Assembly: GCF_014359565.1 (NCBI RefSeq)
Contig: NZ_JACIZD010000002.1
Coordinates: 124,001-188,000, forward strand
DNA: 64,000 bases
Origin: Immundisolibacter sp.
Lineage (GTDB): Bacteria > Pseudomonadota > Gammaproteobacteria > Immundisolibacterales > Immundisolibacteraceae
Direction of reading: 5' to 3'
Numbering within the stretch: position 1 is the stretch's first letter; every line of letters starts with the position of its first letter. Below, piece by piece: positions 37,366 through 45,956 of this stretch. The notes below the pieces were generated by a model. The model ran no database searches and was not told where the DNA came from. It worked only from the letters and a program-made list of their open reading frames with translations. Made by a program: the position numbers and the translations under genes.

Positions 37366-37414
37366 GCGCGCAAATTCCCCCGTAAGGGGCTTGCAACCGA
37401 CACCATTTGCGCGC
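37366..37414. repeat. Large inverted repeat between DUF1329 copy 2 and YCF48 copy 1
   Basis: Perfect 10-bp arms GCGCGCAAAT (37366-37375) and ATTTGCGCGC (37405-37414) enclose an inner stem CCCC/GGGG (37377-37380 with 37386-37389, loop around GTAA). As RNA it would fold into a long hairpin in the 175-nt intercistronic gap. No T-run follows on the minus strand, so it is not a classic terminator. It may be an mRNA processing or stabilising hairpin, or an operator. Confidence 0.6.
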
Positions 37415-37509
37415 CGTCTCGGCGTGACAGTAAGCGCATGCGCCGGCAGGCGGCAGCCAGGGACGGTCGCCCCAACACATGAGACGACCGTACTCAACGC
37501 AACCCGCAG

Positions 37510-38961
37510 TCAGCGAACCCCATACTTGCGCAGACCGGCTGGCGTCATCAGGTCCGGATCAGGCTTGCCAGAAGGCGAGAAATCCGGCGGGAAGGTGCCG
37601 AGCTTCGCGCCCTGGTTGAAGTAACCGTTGGTGCCGGAATGGCGGCCGGAGATCAGGTCCGAGTGGTCGTCGCCCCACCAGTGCACCATCGGCACGTTGT
37701 AGTAATTGAGCAGATATGCCTCCGACACACGCCACAGGTTGCCCTGCGCATCGTACATATCGGCAAGCGCCGCGGCCCAGCTGTCCTCGTCCACGTACAC
37801 CAGGCGATGCGGGCCAAGATGACGGAATCCTGGTTTCAGCTTGCCCTCAATGACCCAGACGCGGTGCAGCTCGTAACGCTTGATGTCCGAGTTGACGTGG
37901 CCCTTGCGCACGATGTCCTTGAAGGTGTACTGCGGGTCGGCCAGCTTGTAGCTGTTGTAGGGGATGTACATCTCCTTGCGCACCGGCGGCGACCAGTCAT
38001 ACCACTCCTCGTCACCGGTCTGGGCGAACAGGTTGCGGGCATCGGCCGTGCGCAAACCATCGGAGCCGGTGCCGGGGCTATCGTAGAAGCCGATCTCCGG
38101 CGCCTTGCGCACCCGCCGTTGACCCGGCACGTACAGGTAGGCATCGAAATCGGTTGAGCTGAAATAGTTGCAGCCGCTGAACATGGTGCCCGCAGTGCGC
38201 GGGGGCGCCAGGTCTTCCTGCGAGAAGCACCAGGCGGCGCCGCCCTTGCGGTCGTACATTTCTCCCTTGGGTTTTTCGTCCCCAACCAAGAACAAGGGGA
38301 ACAACCAACGCTCACGCTTCACGTGCTCGGCATAATTGCCATCCGGAAACGCATTGAAGCCATACGCAACCGTCGTGAACCACTTGCCGAAGAAGTAGAA
38401 CGTGTGGTTGTACATAAGCTCCCCGCCATCCTTGGGAATGGGGAAGAACACACCCGGACGATAGGTCTCCTGCTTCACGCAGCGCTGGGCTGTGTTGGGT
38501 CCACCCGGAGGGGGGTTGCACCAATCGGTGTTGGTTGCGTTCCAGATCGAATTCTCATACAGCCACTGCGGATATGAGGCACTGCGCCGACTCGGATAGA
38601 CGTTCATCTTGAACGTGTCCGGATACTTCTTGAGCATCGCGACGGTGCCCGGCGACAGCTTGTCCTCGTACTGCTGATAGTTCTGCGCCGTGATGGTGAA
38701 CAGCACCTGGTCGTCCTTGTAGGGATCCACGTACCACTTGCCGTCCTCGTAGCCGGCGGGCGGCGCCTTGATGCCGCCATCCCAGGCCGGAATGCTGCCG
38801 TCGGCGTTGCCGGCGCGGACGGCGCCGACTGGCGTCAACTCCGTCCCCTCCAGGCCCAGCTTGGCCGCTTCCTCAGGCGATACCTTGGCGACAGCCGCCC
38901 CGGCAAATAACGCCGCCGCTCCGGCAACGGCAAGGCCGGCGATGATCGGTAAATTTTTCAT
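37510..38961 (-). CDS. DUF1329 periplasmic protein, copy 2 (type A)
   Basis: A 483-residue exported protein: signal peptide MKNLPIIAGLAVAGAAALFA ending at AVA, mature start KVSPEEAAKLGLEG. It carries the shared motifs (LTPVGAVRAGNADGSIPAW, QVLFTITAQNYQQY, YVPGQRRVRKAPEIGFYDSP). It also has type-A features shared only with copy 1: WNATNTDWCNPP, AAWCFSQEDLAPPR, GHVNSDIKRYELHRVW. Start ATG 38961 has only a weak purine-rich site (GAGTGA); a GTG at 38970 is possible. It follows copy 1 by 107 nt, so module 1 has two tandem DUF1329 genes. Confidence 0.88.
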   Translation of the reverse strand: MKNLPIIAGLAVAGAAALFAGAAVAKVSPEEAAKLGLEGTELTPVGAVRAGNADGSIPAWDGGIKAPPAGYEDGKWYVDPYKDDQVLFTITAQNYQQYEDKLSPGTVAMLKKYPDTFKMNVYPSRRSASYPQWLYENSIWNATNTDWCNPPPGGPNTAQRCVKQETYRPGVFFPIPKDGGELMYNHTFYFFGKWFTTVAYGFNAFPDGNYAEHVKRERWLFPLFLVGDEKPKGEMYDRKGGAAWCFSQEDLAPPRTAGTMFSGCNYFSSTDFDAYLYVPGQRRVRKAPEIGFYDSPGTGSDGLRTADARNLFAQTGDEEWYDWSPPVRKEMYIPYNSYKLADPQYTFKDIVRKGHVNSDIKRYELHRVWVIEGKLKPGFRHLGPHRLVYVDEDSWAAALADMYDAQGNLWRVSEAYLLNYYNVPMVHWWGDDHSDLISGRHSGTNGYFNQGAKLGTFPPDFSPSGKPDPDLMTPAGLRKYGVR

Positions 38962-39068
38962 AACAATCACTCAAATAGGCTTGAAGTCATTTCTTGAAAC
39001 CCGATACCGGCACCCAGTCAAAGAGGGCGCGGCATAGAGAACCAACAATGTCATTGAAATCACATTTT

Positions 39069-40505
39069 CTAGCGCATTCCATACTTGCGCAATCCAGCTG
39101 GTGTCTGAACATCAGGGTCCGGCATGACGTGGTAATTGATCAAGTCACCGGGATTGCCGCTGATATTCGGCCAGCCGGCATTGGAAGCATGCCTGCCGTT
39201 GATCAGGTCGGAATGATCGTCGGCAAAATGATGAACGGTTGGTACGTCGTAGTAATTAAGCAAATAGCCCTCGGACACGCGCCACAGGTTGTCCTGTGCA
39301 TCGTACATGTCGGAGGCTACCCCGGCCCAGCTGTCTTCGTCTATGTAAGTGACGCGGTGTGGCGACAGATGCCGAAATCCTGGCTTGATCTTGCCTTCGA
39401 TGGCCCACACCCGATGCAGCTCATAACGTATAAGGTCCGAATTGACGTGACCAGGTCGCACGATGTCCTTCATGCCGATTCCCGGCTGCGCCATTTTGTA
39501 GGCGTTGTACGGCACGAACATCTCCTTTCGCTGCGCCGTCCACGTGTACCATTCCACGTCACCGGTCATGGCGCCCATGTACTTTGAGTCCGCCGTGCGC
39601 AGGCCGTCGGAGTTGGTGCTCGGGCTGTCATAGAAGCCGATTTCCGGCGCCTTGCGCACCCGGCGCTGGCCGGGCACGTACAGGTAAGCGTCAAAGTCGG
39701 TGGTCTCGAAATAGTTGCATCCGCCGAAAATACTGCCCGCGTTGCGCGGCGGCGCCAGGGTTTCCTGCGAGAAGCACCAGGCTGCCCCGCCGTTACGGGT
39801 GAACACGTCACCCTTCGGTATCTCATCCGGATTCATGGCCGAAGGCACGATCCAGCGCTCGCGCGTGGCGAATTCGGCATAGGTGCCATCGGCAAACGCA
39901 TTGAAACCATAGTGCGTGACTGTGTAGAACTTGCCAAACCAATAATAGGTATGGTTCCACATCGCCTCGCCGCCGGTCTTCGGTATGGGGAAGAAAATCC
40001 CTGGCCGGTATACCTCGCGCTTGACGCACCGCTCCTCACGGTCCTTGCCCAGCGGCGGGTTGCACCACTCCGTGTGCGTCGCGTTCCAGATGCTGTTCTC
40101 GTAGACTTCCTTCGGGTAGGACGCGCTGCGCCGCGTCGGGTACACGTTCAGCTTGTAGCTGTCCGGGTATTTTTTCAGCATCGCGATCTGACCGGCTGAC
40201 AGCCTGTCCTTGTACTGCTCGTAGTTCTGCGCCGTGATGGTGAACAGAATCTTGTCGTCCGCATACGGATCGATATACCAGCCGCCCTGGGTGTAGCCCG
40301 CGGGTGGCGTCTTGATGCCGCCATCCCAGGCGGGGATGCTGCCGTCGGCATTGCCGGCGCGGATCGCGCCCATCGGCGTCAGCTCGGTGCCCTCGATGCC
40401 GAGCTTGGCCGCTTCTTCCGGCGACACCTTGGCACTCGCCATCAGCGGCACACCCGTACACGCCACGGCAAGCGCCAGGCTCGCCGCCCATTTCACCCCT
40501 TTCAT
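39069..40505 (-). CDS. DUF1329 periplasmic protein, copy 1 (type A)
   Basis: A 478-residue exported protein: signal peptide MKGVKWAASLALAVACTGVP ending at ASA, mature start KVSPEEAAKLGIEG. It is strongly similar to copy 2 throughout, including WNATHTEWCNPP, AAWCFSQETLAPPRNAG and GHVNSDLIRYELHRVW. This points to a local tandem duplication after the type A and B lineages split. GGGGGAA precedes the ATG. It lies 65 nt after DUF1302 copy 1. Probably a soluble periplasmic partner of that barrel. Confidence 0.88.
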   Translation of the reverse strand: MKGVKWAASLALAVACTGVPLMASAKVSPEEAAKLGIEGTELTPMGAIRAGNADGSIPAWDGGIKTPPAGYTQGGWYIDPYADDKILFTITAQNYEQYKDRLSAGQIAMLKKYPDSYKLNVYPTRRSASYPKEVYENSIWNATHTEWCNPPLGKDREERCVKREVYRPGIFFPIPKTGGEAMWNHTYYWFGKFYTVTHYGFNAFADGTYAEFATRERWIVPSAMNPDEIPKGDVFTRNGGAAWCFSQETLAPPRNAGSIFGGCNYFETTDFDAYLYVPGQRRVRKAPEIGFYDSPSTNSDGLRTADSKYMGAMTGDVEWYTWTAQRKEMFVPYNAYKMAQPGIGMKDIVRPGHVNSDLIRYELHRVWAIEGKIKPGFRHLSPHRVTYIDEDSWAGVASDMYDAQDNLWRVSEGYLLNYYDVPTVHHFADDHSDLINGRHASNAGWPNISGNPGDLINYHVMPDPDVQTPAGLRKYGMR

Positions 40506-40570
40506 GGCTTCCCCCGAATCATGAAGAAAAAGGGCCGGTGCCAACCCCAGCACCGGCCCACGTCGTTGCG

Positions 40571-42382
40571 TCAGAACGTGTAGCTCACATCCAGTGACAG
40601 GAAGTCGCGGTCGGTGTTGTTGACCGGGCGGCTGCCGTTCGGACGCCACTGGTCGTTATCGCCGTCGAAGATGAAGGTCTGGTTGATGCCCAGCTTCCAA
40701 TTCAATGCATAGTCGAAGGTCACCCCGACCGACAATTGCTTGCGACCGCCAATGAACAGCGTCGCCCCGCCGAACTCGGGCGACACGCCCTCTACGTCCC
40801 ACTTCAAGGCGGTGTTGAAGTCCATGTTGATGCGGTTGAACAGAATATTGTTGTAGGTGAGCGTCGAGCGGGCCACGAAGCCCCAGAAGTGATTGGTGAC
40901 ATCATCAAAGCGAAGGAAGCCGCCGCCCGCGATAGCCGCCGCCGCCAACTGCGCAGGGGTATAGGCAGGCGCCCTTTCGTGACCATTGAGGTCAATACCC
41001 GGCATATCCTCCGCCCAGCCGTAGGCGATTTCACCGATGGTATTCCACTGGTCCGCACCCAGCAGCATCGGCACCGGACCCCAGAGGCGCTGCGCGGTCA
41101 ACTGAACCTGATGGCGCTTGTAATCCTCGAAGCCGACATATTTCGTACCCGGGGCGTAGACATTGCCGCTCAGATCGCGGCCCGTCGCCGCCACAATCAG
41201 AAAATCCGTGTCCTGGAGCGGTGCATTGCGCCTATAGCTGTACTCGCCACCCAAGGCCCACGACCCCAGCGTGGTGTTGAAGCTCAAACCGTAACGCTCG
41301 ACATCCTTGGCATAGTCGACAAAAAACCGCCCTGGTTGTGGCACCCCGCCGACAACGGACCCGGCATATGAGGACAGCTGCGGGTTGTGGTCGTGCAGGT
41401 TTTGATAATACAGGCCAAAATCGAAACCGTTACCCAGATTCGGCGCGTAGTAACGTAGCGCCACGCCATACTGGCCGCCATACGACGGAATGTCGTCGCC
41501 GGCACGCGTCACCGGTATGCCACCCGGAGCCGCTAAATGACAGATTCCACCGTCCGGCGCCGCACAAATGGGAAACGGGCCACTCATCGCATTGGCAAAG
41601 CCACCACCATCGGTGATGACATCCTGGGTGCCGAAGAAACCACCATAAGGATCGACCTTCAGCTCGTCGTAACCAAACAGGACGAAGGTTTCCAGCGACA
41701 GCGCCTCATTCATCTGCCAACTGAAATACGCCGCCGGCGTGCCGACCAGGGCATCCTTCAGCTCAATACCGGGCTGACGTAATTTGGAAATATCAACAGT
41801 ATTGATATCGTTCAATGAACCACCGATGAAGGTGTTCTCGCCCCAGGAAATGACCTGTTTGCCCAGACGCACCGTGAACTGGTCGGCACTGCCAAAGCGG
41901 GTCAGGAAATAGGCGTCGGTGATGTCGCCGTGCATGATGGCGCGGTTCTCCGCGGCATCCGGAAGACTGTCCTTCTCGCTCGCCATGGCGAAGTCGTAGA
42001 AATAATTGCCGCGCATGAACGCGCTCCAGCCTTGGCCGTTCACCTGCAGGTCATGCGAGGCCTTGACCAGGTTGGAGAAGATGTCCCATTTTTTGTTGAA
42101 CAGTTCGCGGTTGCCGTACTGTACGTTGCCGAGCAGCAGCCCAGCCTCGGTCTGGCCCGGCGCCCAGCGGCTGGGATGGGGAATGGTCAAGGACGGGTCC
42201 ATCTTCTCGGTCCGCAGTTGCAGACCGTAACCCAGCGTGGTGTCGAAGGAACCCTCCACCGCGCCATCGAACAACTGAAAACTGGCGGCCTGGACAGCGT
42301 CGCCGGCTGCGGCGAGTGCCGCTGCAGCCAGCCAGTAACGAGCCGTGCGGGTCGGCGGCGTGACGTTCTTGCGTAATTTCAT
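40571..42382 (-). CDS. DUF1302 outer-membrane beta-barrel-like protein, copy 1
   Basis: A 603-residue exported protein. The signal peptide is cleaved near residue 32 (AVQA), and the chain ends LSLDVSYTF, the outer-membrane C-terminal signal. It shares NRAIMHGDITDAYFLT, VRLGKQVISWGE, NTVDISKLRQPG, LFGYDELKVDP and GDDIPSYGGQYG with copy 2, but is about 55 residues longer. GGAGGGG lies close before the ATG at 42382. It is the first gene of the ten-gene cluster and is divergent from kdsD across a 425-nt gap that carries a candidate promoter and palindrome. Confidence 0.87.
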   Translation of the reverse strand: MKLRKNVTPPTRTARYWLAAAALAAAGDAVQAASFQLFDGAVEGSFDTTLGYGLQLRTEKMDPSLTIPHPSRWAPGQTEAGLLLGNVQYGNRELFNKKWDIFSNLVKASHDLQVNGQGWSAFMRGNYFYDFAMASEKDSLPDAAENRAIMHGDITDAYFLTRFGSADQFTVRLGKQVISWGENTFIGGSLNDINTVDISKLRQPGIELKDALVGTPAAYFSWQMNEALSLETFVLFGYDELKVDPYGGFFGTQDVITDGGGFANAMSGPFPICAAPDGGICHLAAPGGIPVTRAGDDIPSYGGQYGVALRYYAPNLGNGFDFGLYYQNLHDHNPQLSSYAGSVVGGVPQPGRFFVDYAKDVERYGLSFNTTLGSWALGGEYSYRRNAPLQDTDFLIVAATGRDLSGNVYAPGTKYVGFEDYKRHQVQLTAQRLWGPVPMLLGADQWNTIGEIAYGWAEDMPGIDLNGHERAPAYTPAQLAAAAIAGGGFLRFDDVTNHFWGFVARSTLTYNNILFNRINMDFNTALKWDVEGVSPEFGGATLFIGGRKQLSVGVTFDYALNWKLGINQTFIFDGDNDQWRPNGSRPVNNTDRDFLSLDVSYTF

Positions 42383-42649
42383 AATCCCCTCCCGGTTGCA
42401 TCCATTAACGGCTATGGCCGGCCACAAGGCACGGCGGCAAACTCGTCCGGACGAGGAGGGGCGGGTCCGCAGTGCGCACGCACGGCCGGCCGTTCAGGAT
42501 GCCGGCCGCGCGGATGCCCTGGACATTCGGCGCAGTATCAATTGCTTTGTCAGGCTGCGGGCACCCCTTCCCGTAGCCAAACCCCCTCTTCATCCCCTGC
42601 CGTGCTGGCGCTGCGCCTTCCAGGCCGCCACCAGCACTGCGCGGCGCGG

Positions 42650-42679
42650 ACCGTAGCACCGGCCCAAACACACTGTCAA
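42650..42679 (-). promoter_or_regulatory. Candidate promoter for the DUF1302/DUF1329/RND cluster
   Basis: On the minus strand a perfect TTGACA (42674-42679) is followed after 18 nt by TACGGT (42650-42655), a weak -10. The -35 lies inside the left arm of the inverted repeat at 42666-42708. The leader to DUF1302 copy 1 would be about 260 nt. The weak -10 fits an activator-dependent or repressible promoter, but this is inference. Confidence 0.4.
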
Positions 42680-42708
42680 CAATTGGAAATGTTGCCCCCA
42701 GTGTGTTT
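42666..42708. repeat. Inverted repeat, candidate operator, upstream of the exporter cluster
   Basis: Perfect 10-bp arms AAACACACTG (42666-42675) and CAGTGTGTTT (42699-42708), with an inner pair CAACA (42677-42681) and TGTTG (42690-42694). It stands out by base composition from the GC-rich flanks and overlaps a perfect -35 box. The layout fits a binding site for a dimeric regulator; no regulator gene lies next to it. Confidence 0.55.
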
Positions 42709-42731
42709 TGTGCCGGCCGGCATCGGTCGGC

Positions 42732-42760
42732 GGGACACGCGCGGGCCCAGTGGCGATAAT
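42732..42760 (+). promoter_or_regulatory. Candidate promoter for kdsD
   Basis: GGGACA (42732-42737) and GATAAT (42755-42760) with a 17-nt spacer, 4/6 and 5/6 matches. The transcript would start about 40 nt before the kdsD ATG. Confidence 0.5.
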
Positions 42761-42807
42761 GGCCGAGGGCCTGCGCCCTGCCCGTCGCGAATCGGAAGTC
42801 CTCACGC

Positions 42808-43803
42808 ATGTATCTTAATGACGTCCCACGAACCGATCCGGCGACGCTGCTGCAGCTCGCCCGGGATGTGCTGGAAACCGAAGCCGAAGCAATACGCCAA
42901 CTGGCGCCGCGGCTGGGCGAGACTTTCGTGCGGGCCTGCCGCCTGCTGCTGGCCTGCCGCGGGCGGGTGGTGGTGCTGGGCATGGGCAAATCGGGCCACA
43001 TCGGCGGCAAGATCGCGGCCACGCTGGCCAGCACCGGCACGCCGGCCTTTTTCGTGCATCCGGGCGAAGCCGGTCATGGCGACCTTGGCATGATCACGCC
43101 GCAGGACGTAGTGCTGGCCCTGTCCAATTCCGGCGAGACCTCGGAAATCCTGCTCATCCTGCCGATGATCCGGCGGCTGGGCGTGGGCCTGATCGCCATT
43201 ACCGGCGATCCTTCCTCGACGCTGGCCCGCGAGTCGGACGTGAATCTTGACGCCAGCGTGGAACGCGAAGCCTGCCCGCTGGGCCTGGCGCCGACCGCGA
43301 GCACCACCGCCACGCTGGCCCTGGGCGATGCGCTGGCGGTGGCGCTGCTGCACACACGCGGCTTCTCGCGCGATGACTTCTCGCGCAGCCACCCGGGCGG
43401 CAAGCTCGGCCGGCGCCTGCTGTTGCATGTGGGCGATGTGATGGTGAAGGGCGAGCGCATGCCGGTAGTCGGCCGCGACGCCAGCCTGACCGACGCCCTG
43501 CTCGAGATCACCCGCAAGGGCCTGGGCATGACAGCCGTCGTGGACGCCGACGGTCGCGCGGTGGGGGTATTCACCGACGGCGATCTGCGGCGGGTGCTGG
43601 AAAAGGTCGACAACGTGCGGACCGTGGGCATCGCCGAGGTGATGACCTGCGGCGGCGTGCGCATCGGTCCGGACCTGCTGGCGGCCGAAGCCGCGCAGCT
43701 GATGGAACGACGGCGCATCAATGCGCTGCTAGTAGAAGACAAAGACGGGCGCCTGATCGGCGCCCTGAACATGCATACGTTGCTGGATGCTGGCGTGATC
43801 TGA
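42808..43803 (+). CDS. kdsD: Arabinose-5-phosphate isomerase
   Basis: Interconverts ribulose 5-phosphate and arabinose 5-phosphate, the first committed step toward KDO of LPS. The 331 residues have an N-terminal sugar-isomerase (SIS) domain with GMGKSGHIGGKIAATLASTG and LSNSGETSEILLILPMIRR, the SHPGGKLGRRLL segment, and two C-terminal CBS domains from about residue 205. GGAAG precedes the ATG by 9 nt. It heads the kdsD-kdsC-lptA-lptB-rpoN-rapZ block and is divergent from the exporter cluster. Confidence 0.95.
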   Translation: MYLNDVPRTDPATLLQLARDVLETEAEAIRQLAPRLGETFVRACRLLLACRGRVVVLGMGKSGHIGGKIAATLASTGTPAFFVHPGEAGHGDLGMITPQDVVLALSNSGETSEILLILPMIRRLGVGLIAITGDPSSTLARESDVNLDASVEREACPLGLAPTASTTATLALGDALAVALLHTRGFSRDDFSRSHPGGKLGRRLLLHVGDVMVKGERMPVVGRDASLTDALLEITRKGLGMTAVVDADGRAVGVFTDGDLRRVLEKVDNVRTVGIAEVMTCGGVRIGPDLLAAEAAQLMERRRINALLVEDKDGRLIGALNMHTLLDAGVI

Positions 43804-43849
43804 AGCGGGGCCAAAGCGCATCGAGGTGGCGGCGTGCTGCCTGACGGGA

Positions 43850-43875
43850 GCCGCCCCTGACAGGCACTGGGCGGC
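43850..43875. repeat. Hairpin in the kdsD-kdsC gap
   Basis: GCCGCCC (43850-43856) pairs with GGGCGGC (43869-43875) over a 12-nt loop. No T-tract follows, so it is not an obvious terminator. It lies in a 126-nt gap that is long for this operon. Confidence 0.35.
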
Positions 43876-43929
43876 AATCAAGACGTAGGCGCCGCGCAGT
43901 GGGTTTTCTGAACAAGTGGACCAATCAGC

Positions 43930-44472
43930 ATGACATCAGGGGATAACCATCACGCCGGGCCGGATTCCGAATTGCGGGCGCTGGCCGCCCGTATCGAGCT
44001 GGTGGTGTTCGACGTGGACGGCGTGCTGACCGACGGCCGCCTGTACCTGGGCGATAACGGTACCGAGTTCAAGGCCTTTCACGTGCGCGACGGATATGGC
44101 TTCAAGCTGCTGCGCGAGGCCGGGGTCAAGCTGGCGGCGCTCAGCGGGCGGCGCTCGTCGGCCGTCACCCGGCGCCTGGACGAGCTGCAGGTCGACCTGT
44201 ATCGCCAGGGTTGCCAGCACAAGGACCGGGATTTTCTGGACCTGTTGCAGCACTTGGGCATCGACCGCCGGGCCACGGCCTACCTGGGGGACGATGTGAT
44301 CGATCTGCCAGCCATGCACCTGGCGGCCTTGCCGGTCGCGGTGGCGGACGCCCATCCGCGGGTACGCGAGATGGCGCGCTGGATCACAACGCTCGGTGGC
44401 GGCCGCGGTGCGGCGCGCGAACTGTGCGACCTGATCGTCGATGCCCGTGAGGCTGCCCCGGCGCCGGAATGA
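43930..44472 (+). CDS. kdsC: KDO-8-phosphate phosphatase
   Basis: HAD-superfamily phosphatase releasing free KDO for LPS assembly. The 180 residues begin the catalytic motif at FDVDGVLTDGRLYLGDNGTE (nucleophile Asp28, acid/base Asp30). Motif II is in LAALSGRRSSAV and motif III/IV in TAYLGDDVIDLPAM. It is a capless C0-type protein of the normal size. Only a weak ribosome site is seen. It is followed by a 181-nt gap to lptA where lptC would be expected. Confidence 0.95.
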   Translation: MTSGDNHHAGPDSELRALAARIELVVFDVDGVLTDGRLYLGDNGTEFKAFHVRDGYGFKLLREAGVKLAALSGRRSSAVTRRLDELQVDLYRQGCQHKDRDFLDLLQHLGIDRRATAYLGDDVIDLPAMHLAALPVAVADAHPRVREMARWITTLGGGRGAARELCDLIVDAREAAPAPE

Positions 44473-44621
44473 GAAAGCCAGGATGGATTCATTGCGCGCT
44501 GGCACCGGCGCGCAGCGCGCGGTTAATCGACACGACCGCCAAATCTCGGCTCGACCGGCCGCGCGCCTGCCAGCGATGGGCGGACTGCTAGACTTGCCGG
44601 CGGCGGCGCACCCGTCCGCTG

Positions 44622-44627
44622 CATAAT
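44622..44627 (+). promoter_or_regulatory. Possible -10 box upstream of lptA
   Basis: CATAAT (5/6) 26 nt before the lptA ATG. The nearest -35-like TTGCCG (44594-44599) is 22 nt away, which is too far, so the assignment is weak. A sigma-E-type or other promoter is known before lptA in E. coli. Confidence 0.25.
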
Positions 44628-44653
44628 TTTTGCCCGTGGTTCAACTGATACCC

Positions 44654-45162
44654 ATGCGTTTTTTATCCACCCGCTCGCTGTGTGGCCTTGCCTTGCTGTG
44701 CCTTGCCGGTTCCGTCATGGCCCTGGATTCGGACCGCCAGCAGCCGATCTACATAGATGCCGATCGGGTCGAGCTGGACGAGGCCAAGGGCCTGAACACC
44801 TACACCGGCGCCGTGGTGGTGGTGCAGGGCACGATGCAGATCAACTCCGACACGCTGGTCATCCACACCGAAAACCGCAAACCGACCCGCTATGTCGCCA
44901 ACGGCAAACCGGCCCGCTACAAACAGCAGCCCAAACCCAACGAAGGCGACGTGGTGGCCACCAGCCGGCAAATGGAATACGTGATCGGCGAGAAGAAGCT
45001 CTATTTGCGCGGAGATGCCCACATCACCCGCCAGGGCGACGTGTTTCAGGGCGATCAACTGGTGTACGACACCGTGCGCGACCTGGTCACCGGCAGCGGC
45101 GGCGAGGGCGGGCGCATCCGCATGATCATTCAACCCCAGCGCGGCGCCGAGAAAGCGGCGCC

Positions 45163-45166
<4 letters not shown>
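44654..45166 (+). CDS. lptA: LPS export periplasmic bridge protein LptA
   Basis: Periplasmic component of the Lpt machine that forms the bridge carrying LPS from LptC to LptD. About 170 residues: signal peptide [20 protein letters not shown] ending at VMA, then the OstA-like beta-jellyroll with [39 protein letters not shown] and [21 protein letters not shown] chose the ATG at 44654 for its clean signal peptide; TTG 44630 and GTG 44636 are in frame but add residues before it. It overlaps lptB by 4 nt. lptC is absent just upstream. Confidence 0.93.
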
Positions 45167-45888
<722 letters not shown>

Positions 45889-45956
45889 CCCGGCTTTGCG
45901 CAGGGCGCGGCATGCGGTACGCTTCTTGCTAACCAGAAGCCCCGCTTGGCAACCGC

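Larger units (their letters stand above)
42383..42807. other. 425-nt divergent intergenic region between the exporter cluster and kdsD
   Basis: The only gene-free stretch over 300 bases. The part next to DUF1302 copy 1 (42383-42640) is GC-rich and shows no convincing frame or RNA. From about 42660 to 42710 there is a noticeably AT-richer block with a 10-bp inverted repeat. A plus-strand promoter for kdsD follows near 42732-42760. Confidence 0.7.

Noticed and set aside
42684-42695. Possible sigma-54 (-24/-12) promoter: TGG and TTGC upstream of kdsD
   Set aside because: The GG and GC elements are 9 nt apart instead of the required 12, so it cannot work as a standard site.
44441-44626. A 61-codon frame in the lptC gap
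   Set aside because: No hydrophobic anchor or LptC-like beta-jellyroll; it overlaps the end of kdsC and ends before lptA. It reads as chance.
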